From: Marsupella aquatica
Lineage: Eukaryota; Marchantiophyta
Assembly (NCBI GenBank): GCA_973895155.1
Contig: OZ316893.1
Location: 992,001-1,056,000 of the forward strand
DNA: 64,000 nt
Reading direction: 5' to 3'
How positions within the stretch are numbered: position 1 is the stretch's first letter; the number at the start of each line of letters is the position of its first letter. Positions 34,975 through 47,229 of the stretch are shown here, piece by piece. Below the pieces are notes generated by a model. It was not told where the DNA came from and did not search any database. It worked only from the letters and a program-made list of their open reading frames with translations. A program made the position numbers and the translations under genes.

Positions 34975-35090
34975 CCGTCCAAAGATGTGTTTTCTTGTCT
35001 CCCTGGCTCCGCTGTGATCTTTGGTACAGAAAACTTGCAAAAGTTATATGACGCCTTTTCAATTGAGAGTAACGGCTGTCTGTCAAGAAT
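34975..35090 (-). promoter_or_regulatory. upstream block conserved among the three PPR genes (gene C copy)
   Basis: It contains CTCTCAATTGAAA, ACTTTTGCA and GGAGACAAGAAAA on the minus strand, collinear with the blocks before A and B. Candidate promoter or 5' UTR. Confidence 0.45.
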
Positions 35091-35479
35091 GCGATGATCT
35101 GAGAATAGACTTACTGAAATAATTGTCAAAGGCATATCCAGGTAGCTCAAGTATCAATAAGCTCGTTGATACTCCGGTATTTCAATGTAATTATAGGAAG
35201 GACAGAGTCAAGAGCCTATCGAATTGGCACTAAAAACCTTCATCAAGCAGTCACTGTTATCCTTTGGTTCTGTATAGGATAGACTCTTAGGGCACCGTGA
35301 CAGACGTTTATTTGTAAGTTGCCTACACTGTCCTTTCTATGCTATACACAAACCAACTCTCAGGTGTTTGACAAGAGACTACACCTCACAAATAAAGCCT
35401 AGTCAGCATTTGTAGATTGTCTCTATAGCATCCATTGTGATTAGGACATGAATGTGAACGCGCCGCCCCCCGCACCCTG

Positions 35480-35512
35480 CCCCCCCCCCCCCCCCTCCCC
35501 CTCCCCCTCCCC
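35480..35512. repeat. poly-C / CCCCCT low-complexity tract
   Basis: A run of 16 C residues at 35480-35495 is followed by TCCCCC repeats. Its length may be unreliable in the assembly. Confidence 0.9.
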
Positions 35513-35639
35513 GTGGTTCCTTGGAGATGAGAAAAGAATCAAACTTGAAGTTCAAGTCAAGCTTCATCACATAAGCCTCATAGCTGGAACAAGGGTTTTT
35601 GTTTACAAATAGGTAATCACAAGGTTGAATTGCTCTTCA

Positions 35640-36375
35640 GTCTCAATTACCTGAAAGCCTTGTACAATGGCTGATGCCAATACCAACCAAACCGGAAGAT
35701 GAAGGATGAACTCTGCAAATCAAACGTCATTGTTGAGAATGTCTTCAAGCTCGTTTGGTCACATCATAATCCAACAAAATGGCATGCATACAAAATTAAT
35801 CATACCTGGGTGTGGAGTTTTGCCTAAAGCGGTCCATATCCAAAATTTCCATCCAGTAAGCTTCGGTCCCGTTCGAGAGCTTAATAGTACAGTTGTGAGA
35901 AATACGATCTTACCTGTTTGACAAACGTTCAAATCAGTCTTAGTAGTGCAATCCTTGGAGAGTCCTCAAATCTCAAGTCTCATATTTCATCCCCCTTGGA
36001 CTAAGGAAACAATATTCACTAGGCGAAGGCTCTGTTGGGAAAGCCTTACCCGGGCGAGGAATCTCAGCTCAACGCAACATTTGGAGGTACCCCTAGAAGC
36101 ATAGCGGTAGCAGTATCGTCTCCAGGATCAAGTCCTCCGTCATTACGAATTAAGAATTGCTGTACTCTTCTAAGAATTATCACAGCTTTGGCATCCTGAG
36201 AGGAAAAAGTATGAGAATTTCAAATCCCAAAGCAACCACCACCATACCTGCACATTGTCATTTGAAAAAGTTTGGCGCAAGTGCTCTTGTTTATCGCCCT
36301 CCACGAAAGAACCCTTTCCAACCGACTTGTCCTATATGCCCAACGAACAATCGACGACAATTCCTCGAAGAAGAA
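35640..36375 (-). pseudogene. unrecognised spliced gene fragment, copy 2
   Basis: Inverted partner of 22394-23270. It retains GSFVEGDKQEHLRQ (about 36260-36310), GDDTATAMLLGVP (about 36085-36125) and a TGWKFWIWTALGKT-like exon (about 35830-35870), with stops and shifts relative to copy 1. Like copy 1 it lies just upstream of a PPR gene (C) in the same orientation, so gene and PPR were duplicated together. Confidence 0.4.
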
Positions 36376-36475
36376 TTTGTGTACAAGTGATATGCAGACC
36401 GTGTAAATAGCAAATTGGGCAGGCTTGACAATTCATTCAGAACAACAAGCTGAAGCATGTGGGCACAAAATTGAT

Positions 36476-36757
36476 CTAGATTGTGATGGGCAATAAAAGA
36501 AGCTCCTGAACGGACACATCCTGTAAAGCTTGACATGTCAGGAGAAACAAGGCAAACGCACAAATTGCAGGCAGCAGGAGAGTCACCCACGGATTGAGCC
36601 AGACGAAAAGGTATCCCGGGCTGAAAAAGAGATTTTGTCCCGCTTCCTTGGGCACTAAGAGTTGAGAAGTATTGTAGGCCAGCAATTTGCGGGTGAAACG
36701 CAGAAGAACGTCGAGTATAGCGAGGGCCTTACTGGGAATTCTCTGCCCAAAGGACAT
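36476..36757 (-). CDS. hypothetical membrane-protein exon, weak
   Basis: An ATG-initiated 93-codon frame with a long hydrophobic segment (PWVTLLLPAICAFALFLL) and a possible AG acceptor inside it. It may be one exon of a gene whose remainder I could not find, or chance. No family recognised. Confidence 0.2.
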   Translation of the reverse strand: MSFGQRIPSKALAILDVLLRFTRKLLAYNTSQLLVPKEAGQNLFFSPGYLFVWLNPWVTLLLPAICAFALFLLTCQALQDVSVQELLLLPITI

Positions 36758-36759
36758 CG

Positions 36760-39700
36760 CGAGAGGCCGTGTGTAAGTGGTAGCGCAAACCTAACACGGA
36801 TCACTGGATCCGTCAGCTTGCAGCTACACACGGCTCGGTACCAGGTCCCCGAAAAGCTCCTGCAGCAACATTAATAATGGGCTACTTCGAGTAATTCTTA
36901 GCAGATGGAGAATGCTACAAGCATTGTTCGCTTGGGACGCCCGGAATTCGGGGTAGCCACCGCGGAGCTCCTTGGATTCATGTACAGAACTTGGCGGCGA
37001 GGAGGAGGAACCCTGAGAAGGCGGCCCTGCTAAACCCTGTTCCATCACTCGAATTCCATCACTCGAATTTTGTCGCACAAACCTCGATCTGTCACTTGGA
37101 ATTTAACTGCAATGAGCCCAGTCATTGAGTGAGCAGAGCTCAGCTATTCCAAAGCCCAACTGCGATTCGACTCGGGGATACGGTTTTCCTGCTGATCCGA
37201 TTGAGGTGAGGTAAACAAGAGATGTGACTGCACGATGATGTCCTGAGGATTCTCCATAGCCACAATTATCTGCATCGCTCGGAGAAGAGTGAACTCAAAA
37301 TCAAAATCAAACTAAGATTCTGTGGTCCTTCGAGACAGTCACGACTCGTTAATTGTCTTAAAACTAGATTAAACTGGATGACTTCACATTCCAGACTACA
37401 CGGAATGACTTCACATTTACTTGACCAAAACAGGGCAGATTCACTCATTTCTACAACCCTAGGTCCTATCCTTCATCTATCCCTAGAAGGACTTCCATTT
37501 ATCAACATTTAATATTTCGTAATAGTATGCAATCGTAATTTCTCCACGAAATGCAACTCCAATTCCTAAGGCTCTAGCCAAATTAATATTGACATTCAAC
37601 TTTCATTAGCAAAAGTCACCAATTCCAACCATCTTTTCTTATAATTATTCTCTTCTCTTTATTTCCAATCAAATTCAAACGATACAAACTTTGTATACAA
37701 ATGCTTCCTGTTGTCTTGAAAGCTAACCATGGGTCTGACACAACATCAATTATTCAGTTTTAGTCAATTTCCTCACATGGATTTCTTCCACAGGACTTCA
37801 AACTCTATCTCCAGGCTTGGTGCAATCCACCTATCCTGGGCTGCCTCCTTTGCACTCCAATCCTGGTAGGACCAAAGAATAAGACTGTGACACGAACTGG
37901 GCATCCCTTAATTATACAGCGGGTTATACAGTAAATCGGGTTTACCCCTATGCCATATTAAGCAGTAAGTAGCCATAGCGATTTGGATTTCCAATCAACC
38001 ATGGATTGTTTGGATTTCAGTTGTTTGGGTGAGGGGAGGGAGGGTATCCTCCTTAACCATGCAAGTAGAAGGACAAACCCCCTTAATTAATCAATTAAAC
38101 AAGTATGAGTGTCCAAGTCAATATATCCTTTAATTCTGGTAGATCACATTGCCTAAGTGCAATCAAAGGGGCGTTGGATATGGGCTACATTATATTGCCA
38201 AAGGGAATTCAAAGGTGTTGTATAATTATTAGTTTGTTACTTTCAGTTTATATGGACAGGATTTGTATGAATGATGTCAAAAACTCATCTACAACAATTA
38301 TAAGTGGATGTAAAAACAAAAACAATGGCTTGGATTGAGACACCACTTGTAAATAATTGTGAGATTATTGGGACTCTTATATTGAGTTCAGATTGTCAAT
38401 GCATGCCAGTAGTTCAGGACTCAGTCCAGACACAGTTTTTTTTAATTGTTTTTAAAGGGGAAATCTGTGAAGCCCCACAGAAAGGGAAGAGTCATTCACA
38501 ATAATTTTTAATTTTTTTTAAAAAAGGGCAGCAGTGCGCCTGTTTATTCCAGAGGCCACCGCAGCAAAAATCAGCAGGGACAAAAACAAAAACAAACCCA
38601 GAGAGCCAAAGCACACAAGAACCGCACTAAAAGGGGCAAATCCACCCAAAGAAAACCACTAACACCCCAAACAAAGGAATACAAGCAAGAACCTAGATTC
38701 AGTCACAATAGTTAAACCTAACACCTATCAATCTCTACTCACTTGAACTATCACAAAGTCATGCCTCTCTGGGCCAGACACAAGTTTAATTAGTGATTCC
38801 TCTAGCTTTCCCCAACTCTTTAAAAAAAACCTCACCTATTTGGTTCAGTTGGGAGAAAATGAAAAACTTTTTGTACACGGATAAGGTTGATTTGGGCTTC
38901 AACTTAGTCCCCCCATATATAATTATTAAAGGCAGAATTAATGGAGATTAATTAATTGCTACAAGGAATTTTCTTCATTTTACAAATTTGCAAGTCTCTA
39001 GTGGGACCTGTAAATATTCAAATAACATATTGAAAAATAAAATGAGGATTAAATCCATGTATTAGAAAATCAGGGTTCATTGGAAGAAATTGATAAACTT
39101 AAAATCTTACCAGTAATAAATAACCGACAGAAGGTAGAGTCGAGGTCTAGGATTCTAAAGTAAAGGTCCTAGACTCGGACTCTAGGGGCTTGCCACAACT
39201 TATGTGGATTCAACCAAAGACTGGAATGATGTTATGTATATATGATAAAATCATATCATGCATGATTTGTCATCTGTATTAACATTCAAAGAATTGGCAT
39301 CCAGGCTTGTAATTAAAAAACTTTATTATATACACAGTACTACCTAGAGCAGATTTATTAACACAACAATCTATAGCAAGTAATTCAATGACTTAGAGTG
39401 CCCATTGGTTATGTAAGTTTGATGTTATTTAACAAGTTAGAGCAAAATTGCATATTGAAATAAGTTTGACTAATATGAAGAGGAGAGGAAAGAAAGAGTA
39501 GATTATTGATATATGATAGTAGCTACGTACTGTAGTCCAACACAACATTCAGACCCTTGGTACTCCTATGTACATACAGTTCATGTAACATTTTGCCTTG
39601 TCTCAAACACAAATAGTCATGTTTGGTTCTTTGTAGATCTAACAAACTGTTCTTGTTTGTGACCAGTAGCGGGACCAGTAGTGCTGATGTGACAACACGT

Positions 39701-40860
39701 GCTTCCATAGATTTTGAAAGGTCTGGAACTTTCCATCGGGTCCGTAAATAAGACAATATAGCAAGAAGGGGTCCAGTCCTGCCACATGATCAATCTGGAA
39801 AATCCTTCAATAAGCAAAAAAATTCCAAAAATGCACAAACAAAATTCTGACAGTTGATCGAGGTTGTTTTCTAAAGTGGAGCCAGTTACTCTAAGGTGGG
39901 AGTAGTATGAGAGCAGGAGAGAAGTTGCTAAAAGACTTTTCTTACTATAAGCCTGTCTAAAAGACACAGCCCAGTGCCCTACTACACTTGCATTGCACTG
40001 AAGATATCAAATTGAGGCAAGGAAATACGAGTGCGATATATAGATTTTGAAATGCAGGTAGGAAAAGGAAATGTAAGTCAACAAAACCCTAAACAAAAGT
40101 TCTCCTTCCATGTTGTAGCACAATTTTTCTTTTATCTTCTTGTTCCCCTCCCTGCGCCCTCCCTTTCTCTCCTTTTGCTCTAGCTGGCTCCCTCCCACCT
40201 CCACTTTCTCCACTTTCTAGCCCTCCCCCCCCCAACCTGGCCTTTTCTTCCCTCCAACATGATTTGAAGAATTAGTTCGTGGACCCCTTGGCTAATAAAA
40301 TCAGGGGGAAGAGTTGATCTGAGCCGTCTCCATTTCTTATCTCCGGAAATCTCGTCCGTCCATCATAATGGCCAATCTATGGCTCAAAAGAAAGATCTCA
40401 AATAGATCTATGGATGGTTCTGTCAATTTTGCAAATGGGTTAATATTTTTCAAATGAAAAATTAAACAAATCCAAGCCTTCCTAGCCGTCAATTTTGTTG
40501 ATTTTACGATCTTTGCCGTCCATTTTGTAATGCCTCTAGGAATCTTATTCATCCATGTTAGAAGGCAATCTAGGGTGCAATTAAAAGAAAGATCTCAATG
40601 AGATCTACGACTGGGTATTTTTTGTTTTGAGAATGAGTGAATAGTTTTGAGTATAAAATTCGATGAACTTTCAAGATTCCAACCATTCCTCCTCCCCGAT
40701 CCTGGGTTTCTATGTGCTCTTCCCAGCATTAATGGCCGTACAATACGAGAGGTCCTCACATAACGGGAGTTTCGGTTTAACAAGGAAGTTATAAAGTTAG
40801 TTATTAGTCATTATTTATTATATGAAAAATACTTTTTATAAATCTTTGAATTTAAGTTTT
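36760..40860. other. AT-rich intergenic DNA without recognisable genes
   Basis: Both strands hold only short frames. A/T-rich text, a poly-T/poly-A patch near 38505-38525 and a C-run near 40220 are the only notable features. Confidence 0.5.
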
Positions 40861-40862
40861 AA

Positions 40863-40889
40863 AATTATCACAGTATTCATTAAAACTGG
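40863..40889 (+). repeat. candidate left (sub)terminal inverted repeat
   Basis: Twenty-seven bases around TATTCATTAAAA match the reverse complement of 53392-53418 at 24 positions. Both lie in AT-rich sequence outside the two genes. Confidence 0.4.
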
Positions 40890-42450
40890 AAATTTAAAAG
40901 TCCAGATTGTGATCCTCAAATTTACATTCTTGTCTCTAAAAAGTCCATTAATTTTTCTCCAAATAAACAATTTTTCAAGACTAAATATACACTCTTTTTG
41001 GTTTAAAATTACACTTTTGCACTCCAAATTTGATTTTAATCAATTAATCATAATACAGAAATTATTAATATTAATTGTATTTGAAATTAAATAGATAACT
41101 GACAAACATGTATCATTTGGTCAAAAACTCATGATTAAATTCAAAGTGAGATTAATCATCTCATTTATCATAACATATATTCAAGGTTGGCTAGCCATAA
41201 TGTCGATCCTACTCCAATGGTCAAGCTAGTGTAAAGTCCAAAGTAGTTCTATGACCTGTGAAATAGAAAAATGATTGCATGACTCCAATCTTGTGTCCTA
41301 CAATGTACAGAAACATAATGATTAATCATCTAAAATTTCAAATTCTATGCCTCCATGAATATGTCTACATGACTGATTTGAACAAGTGAGTCGCTCTCCA
41401 TTTGGGTCATATAGTCTGTCACGAGTGCAAGTGTCTTTGGGATAACGGTTTTTAAACTTAGAGGTGAGATCCCTAGTCTTTAGAACTTCCCAGACAAATC
41501 GGCGAGGATTTTCTCTGAAGGGACCTGCATAAGACTCGCCCAAACAGTTGTTGACCACATCTTTCATATCATCTTCGGTCAGGTTCTCAAATGTAGGGTA
41601 GGATTGTACCATATCCCTCACTTCCCAACATATCTCATCTCCAGTGACATCCAAGATGGTATACTCAATCTTGGAACGCCAAATCTTACTTCCCCACTTA
41701 TGGGAAAGTAAATCATAGATTGCAGCATTACTTTCACGGTCATCATTTATATTAACAAATGACCAAAGTGGATTGTTGACAGATATATATTGTCGGATGT
41801 CATAAGCCTTCCACAATTTTCTAAGGAATGGCCAAAGTATCTCTGGTAGAAAAGTGTCACTCTCGGCAATGTGTGAGAAGGGAGTTGGGAACAAACCACT
41901 ATACTGTGGATTTGCAAAAGCCTTCACTGGAGAGTCATCAATAAGTAGAGTGTTTGTATCATCATACTTGTCTCCAAAACGACTCCACACCACACGCAAA
42001 TCCTTCAACATAATATTTGCTTTCCCATCTGCTACGTCCGGTCTTTTTATGCCAGTATCAAAAGCATCTTCTTGTGTGAAAACAAATTTAAATTGCCTCC
42101 GCTCCTCTTCTTTGAAAATCAAATTCATCATTTCATTAGTTCTTGGCCTCCCCGCACAAGTCCACAATGCGACATCAAAACCTTTGAAAGCCACCTCCAA
42201 AAATTGGTGCAACCTTGGCCTTTCCACGTACATGAAATTGAATCCACCCCGTCTCCCCCAATGCACACCCCGCACAGTTGTTGTAGATCTTAACGGTCCC
42301 GAGCTTTTTGTTTTGACGCAATCCCAACAAATTTTGTTCAGGTCCAAAATCAAGAGTTTTCTTCTTATATCAGAGTGCAATTTAGGAGTGAAATCTGCAA
42401 AGATCCAAATGAATCAAAATTATATCTAAAAGATATAAAAGAAGAACTTA

Positions 42451-42471
42451 GGGTCGAACCTGGATCGACCC
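42451..42471. promoter_or_regulatory. 21-bp dyad GGGTCG-N9-CGACCC in intron 4
   Basis: Seven-base perfect arms (GGGTCGA/TCGACCC). It lies in the intron between exons 4 and 5 of the fusion gene. Confidence 0.6.
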
Positions 42472-43290
42472 GACCTAATGGGGAAAACAAACATATCATT
42501 TTTGAATGTCAAAGCATTTTGATATATCAATGTAGAAGTACCTTGCTCAAATGCTTTGTCTTGGACCAGGGTACCGCTTGCTGAAGGTAGACCAATAATA
42601 TCCTTCGATGGAAGAGATGCTATGACAAAACTCTGGTCTGTCCATATATGATTTCCAAACATAATATTTTAGATTATTGTGAAAAATAGAAGAACGAAAC
42701 CATAATATTAACCTCCACTACTAAATGACCCATATTCATCTATCATGTTATCACCTAGATCACTTTGGATATCAGAATTGACGCCAACAGGAAGCTGCTC
42801 CACCAACGTTGGCGGCGCAAACACTGGACTCAATCTCAATTTGTCTATTATGTAATCAGGTTTGACCATTAACTTAGGCGCATCCTCCAACGTTTCTTTC
42901 AATCCAACTTTAGGTCCATTTCTCCAAATGAAATGAGTTGCATGACGGACTGTCTTCATATATCCTGTTCTACCTATCTCAGATCCAGACTTTTGAGACA
43001 AGCGTAATATTATGGGGCTTCCGCTTGACATCCTTGTGAAGACCAATTTATTCCCTGACGAACAAAATTGAGGAGACTCGGAACAAGTTGAAGCACCTGC
43101 CTCTTCAGCTTCAACATTTGTTGTCTCTCCAAGTGGAAGGTTGTCTTCAATCGCTTCTGCAATACCAACTTGTAGGTCCGTGGTGGGTGTAGTGGCCCCA
43201 ATATTCTGCCAACCTGCATCCAATGTGCACGATACCTGCGGTCTCTCGGGATGCAATTTTGATACTTCAGGGTTGAGAGGATTTGATGGA

Positions 43291-43311
43291 GGGTCGCTCT
43301 CAGGGCGACCC
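43291..43311. promoter_or_regulatory. 21-bp dyad GGGTCG-N9-CGACCC inside exon 3
   Basis: Reads GGGTCGCTC, TCA, GGGCGACCC, with one mismatch between the arms. It lies within coding sequence of the fusion gene. Confidence 0.6.
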
Positions 43312-45060
43312 GACATCACTATGTCGAGTTGAGGTAGCCCTTCAACACCGTAGGTAGTAATGCCAACCATTTCTGTTGCTCGAGCATCCCAATTTCCGCC
43401 AAAATCCTCCTCTACCATAGGACTTGAACCTCCATCATCATGCTGCAACTCACCATCCTCAAGGTCAACTCGCTGAGGGCCCGGTTGGGGGTTGTCCATA
43501 GGCCCGCAAAGAACACTTAGATGAGCTCTCCTAGGACCATGTACTCCCATCCGCTCTTTCATAAGGGAGGGAATCCTGTTGCACAAAACCCTTGCATATG
43601 CTTGGGTGAAATGGTGTTCTTGCAAAGTGTCTGAATAGACAAAACAATCTCGGTATGCCAACAAGGCCACCTTCAAAACCTGCCCTCCTGAAAAAAAATC
43701 GAGGACAGTCTCCCCCTCACCGGAAAAACATTCAATAATATTTTTGAGCATGTGTCGGGGCTTGGCATGCGGATTGACAAATCTTCCTCGACTTCCGACC
43801 ATCTCAAACATTGGAGCTTGCCGCAATAAATCTGCCATATCAAATGCGGGAGACTGCTCCTCTGTCTCATTCTCTTTTCCCTTGCTTTTCTCTTGCTTGT
43901 CAGCCTTCACTTCAATATTGAAATCACAGTCAACATCGGGGTGAAAACTAAATTTTGAATTGAACTCTGGCTTAAACAATTGATTCCAATCAAAATTGTC
44001 TTCACCTGTAATTCCAGCAAAAATGACCTGCTCAATCGCTCCTGTAAAAATTAAGCCCTGCGGATTTGGGCGATCTTCCCGATCATAACTCCCGTATTCA
44101 ACATGGATGGCCAAATGCTTTTCATGTCCTAATTTCCTTAGGGCACTTAAGATGTTGGCTGGAAGTGGCCCTGGATGAGTAGTCATGACAACACAATGGT
44201 TGTATTCCTTGGCAACTCCACAATATATTGGAGCAATACAAAAATTTCCGAATCTGTCCATTCATGTTGTCGTGCCCTACTAAAATCAACAATTGCAAGT
44301 GGACACATTGGCGTCGCCTCTTCCAATAACTCTGGCGTGGTTGTCTTCATTAGATTCTCACTGAAGAACGTCAAGAAAGGCTCTGTTCATGTGCGCCCAA
44401 CTCCACCAAATTGTTTGTAGTACAACCCGTCTAATCTCACCATTAGACTTTGAGGGAAAGCCTCTTTCACAATGTTCTTCCTTAATAAACTGCTAAGGTA
44501 GACCTCCCCAGCTGCTCTTCGCAATTTTGTCAGCTCAAGTTGAGATCCCAAGGCCGGCATGATGTTGACCACCGAAGCCCACGATGTCCCCCCGGGAAAA
44601 TTCTCCTTGTGCTTCTCAACAAAGTACTCAACAATGACTTGCTTCAATTTAGTCATTACCTTGATGGTATGAGCCATATCTGGCATTGACACTAGATCCA
44701 TCTTGTTGGAGGCATCTTTCTTGAGAAGTGCTTTCTTCTCATAAACCGCGGTCAATATATCAATGATATCCTTAGAACTGATCTCCCCTTCAAAACATCT
44801 AAAAAGAGTTGGCGTGACCAGCTTTAGTGGCCGCGGCCCACCATACTCTCCTGCCCCGCCAGGGAGCTTCCCTGCCAACCAATCCCAACAAACAGTTTGC
44901 CATAAATGGAAAAGCTTATCCTCAGCAAAGAGCAACCAAAAAATGGCTTTCAAGCTCGACTTTCCCATTGTTATCTTTGCGAGGGCAAACCAATCCTGCA
45001 TTTACATTCATCCACCAAAAAACATGTTAGATGTTTAAACTTAGAAACTTCAACTTCTCT

Positions 45061-45081
45061 GCCTCGCCCCTAGAGCGAGGC
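45061..45081. promoter_or_regulatory. 21-bp dyad variant GCCTCG-N9-CGAGGC in intron 2
   Basis: Both arms are changed together relative to GGGTCG..CGACCC so that pairing is kept. It lies in intron 2 (44996-45207). Confidence 0.6.
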
Positions 45082-45148
45082 GAAGAAAATGACAAAGCCA
45101 TATGAAAATGGTTGGGGCAATCATTGTATTCATCATTCAATTTCATTT

Positions 45149-45169
45149 GGGTCACTCTAAGAGCGAGGC
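45149..45169. promoter_or_regulatory. 21-bp dyad, hybrid form, in intron 2
   Basis: Left arm GGGTCACTC, centre TAA, right arm GAGCGAGGC. One arm resembles the GGGTCG form, the other the CGAGGC form. Confidence 0.5.
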
Positions 45170-46830
45170 AAAATTAAACTACAGTTCCAACTAATGAAAA
45201 TGTTTACCTGGTATTTCTGGTTGTCTGTACTTTGGTTTGTTCCAATTTCTGGACGCGGTGGTTTCCCACATTCATCAAATTGCCTTCTCGCATGAACAAC
45301 TGTCTCTAGAAAACAAGACTTAAACTGCATGGTCTGATTTACTGCATTTGAAAGGCTCGAGTGCTCGACCAAAATTGCCCTTGGAGTGAGGTCTGATAAG
45401 ATCCTCGCTTTCCGATATTGGAGTTTGCTAGCAAGATCAGTTAGCTTGGCATCCTTGTCTGCCCACCCTTGAATCCATTGTGCAGCCTTTGCGGAATGTT
45501 GCCCACTGATTGCAAGAAATTGTATCTCTTGCTTCTTAACACCAAACAAAAATTGCTTCCGATCGCGTGCGGTATTGTCAAAATGTAACAACTGCTTAGT
45601 GCGCTCTAGAAATGGAATCAAATCTGCAACATGTGGTTCCTGGCCAGGGTTTTTCATCATTGATTTTGCTATCTCTAAGGCATGAGCCTGGTTGAACATC
45701 CGATACACAAAAACTGCAGTAGGCGGAATAATACTTTTAACCGGGATTTCAAAAACCTCCCTGATTCCAAAAGTGTAGTATTGCTCGATGTTCCGCAAAG
45801 CTTTCTGCCCCTCCAATACATCTCGTTCCTCTGGTGCATCTGTTGGGCATGTATCATCCTCCGGATCCAAGACCAACCTTGCTTTTGACGCTGACACGGG
45901 CTTTGATTTCCCAATCTTGGCCTTCTTCTTGGGCTTCTTGTCGGAGTCCTTATCTTTCTTCTTCAACGCCGCCTTTTTTCCTCTAGTACTTCCTTCACTC
46001 CTTGGCTCTCTTTGTTTTCTCTTCTTCTGTGTTTCAGCCGACGTCATTTCTTTGGCCTTCATCTTCATCTTCCCCTTACCTCGATGCTTTTCTTCCTTCT
46101 TCTTTTGAGTTGAAATCCACTTCATGCAAGCATCTTCGTCAAACTCATCAGAGAAAATAAAACTCTTATCAATTGCTTGCTCATATGAAAAGCGTGCTGT
46201 TTCAATCATCCTCTGGACAACCCATGTGTTAGGAAGATCTATAAGGTCCGGATGATCATGCATGTACCGCTTCACAGAGAGGAATCCAAAGACAACATCA
46301 ACCCCACTCAATTTGAATCTTCCATGCCTCTCAAGAACATCCTCTGCAGTGAACCCATCTGGAAGAAATCCCATTGAACAAATACTAGCCTCCGAGCGTG
46401 CTATCCACTCCACGTTGATAATTGACGAGTACATCTTGATTGGCAAGTAAAGTCTCATCCACTGAGATCTTTCTCTGGATTCAATAATGATTGTAACATT
46501 GCGGTTATCACTGCAATTTACAAGGACCACAGGGCCCAACGCAACTATCTTCTTGTCGTTCATTGTCTTAGCAGTGATTGCCTTGATACAAATCATCGAC
46601 AAGTCATTCTCCATGATCCCTACTTCAAGTGCCCACGAAAATCCTGCCTTATCTTGTCCAGGGAAAATAAAGTCCTTGACATCCTCGGCCATAATATTTA
46701 ACTCTGGGGATCCAAGTTGTTCTCCTGGAAAAACAAATTGAAACGACAAACATTAAAGCAAGAGATCTTTTGTGTTGCCTTGCCCCTAGAGCGAGCTGGA
46801 GACAAGGTCTGCATCAACAAACATGTGGGT

Positions 46831-47190
46831 TGGGTCGCTCCTGGAGCGACCCTAGGAAATCTTAAATCAAGGTCCAACCAACAACAAATTTGGGTCGCTC
46901 CTGGAGCGACCCTAGGAAAACTTAAATCAAGGTCCAACCGACAAATAAGTTGGGTCGCTCCAAGAGCGACCCTAGGAAAACTTAAATCAAGGTCCAACCA
47001 ACAACAAAGTTGGGTCGCTCCTGGAGCGACCCTAGGAAAACTTAAATCAACGTCCAACCAACAACAAAGTTGGGTCGCTCCTGGAGCGACCCTAGGAAAA
47101 CTTAAATCAACGTCCAACCAACAACAAAGTTGGGTCGCTCCTGGAGCGACCCTAGGAAAACTTAAATCAACATCCAACCAATAACAACGA
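46831..47190. repeat. six perfect-period 60-bp repeats, each with a 21-bp dyad, inside intron 1
   Basis: Dyads start at 46832, 46892, 46952, 47012, 47072 and 47132, exactly 60 bp apart. Five have centre CTG between GGGTCGCTC and GAGCGACCC; the third has CAA, leaving the arms intact. The linker is TAGGAAAACTTAAATCAA followed by a variable part. The array sits wholly within intron 1 (46725-47269). Confidence 0.95.
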
Positions 47191-47208
47191 CAAATCTTAG
47201 GCAAGATA

Positions 47209-47229
47209 GGGTCGCTCTAAGAGCGACCC
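47209..47229. promoter_or_regulatory. seventh 21-bp dyad in intron 1
   Basis: GGGTCGCTC, TAA, GAGCGACCC: nine-base perfect arms. It lies outside the 60-bp register, 40 bp before the exon 1 donor. Confidence 0.65.

Noticed and set aside
46698-47204. Repeat proteins on both strands of the 60-bp array
   Set aside because: The period of 60 is a multiple of three, so any open frame persists. The region is an intron with good donor and acceptor sites in phase.
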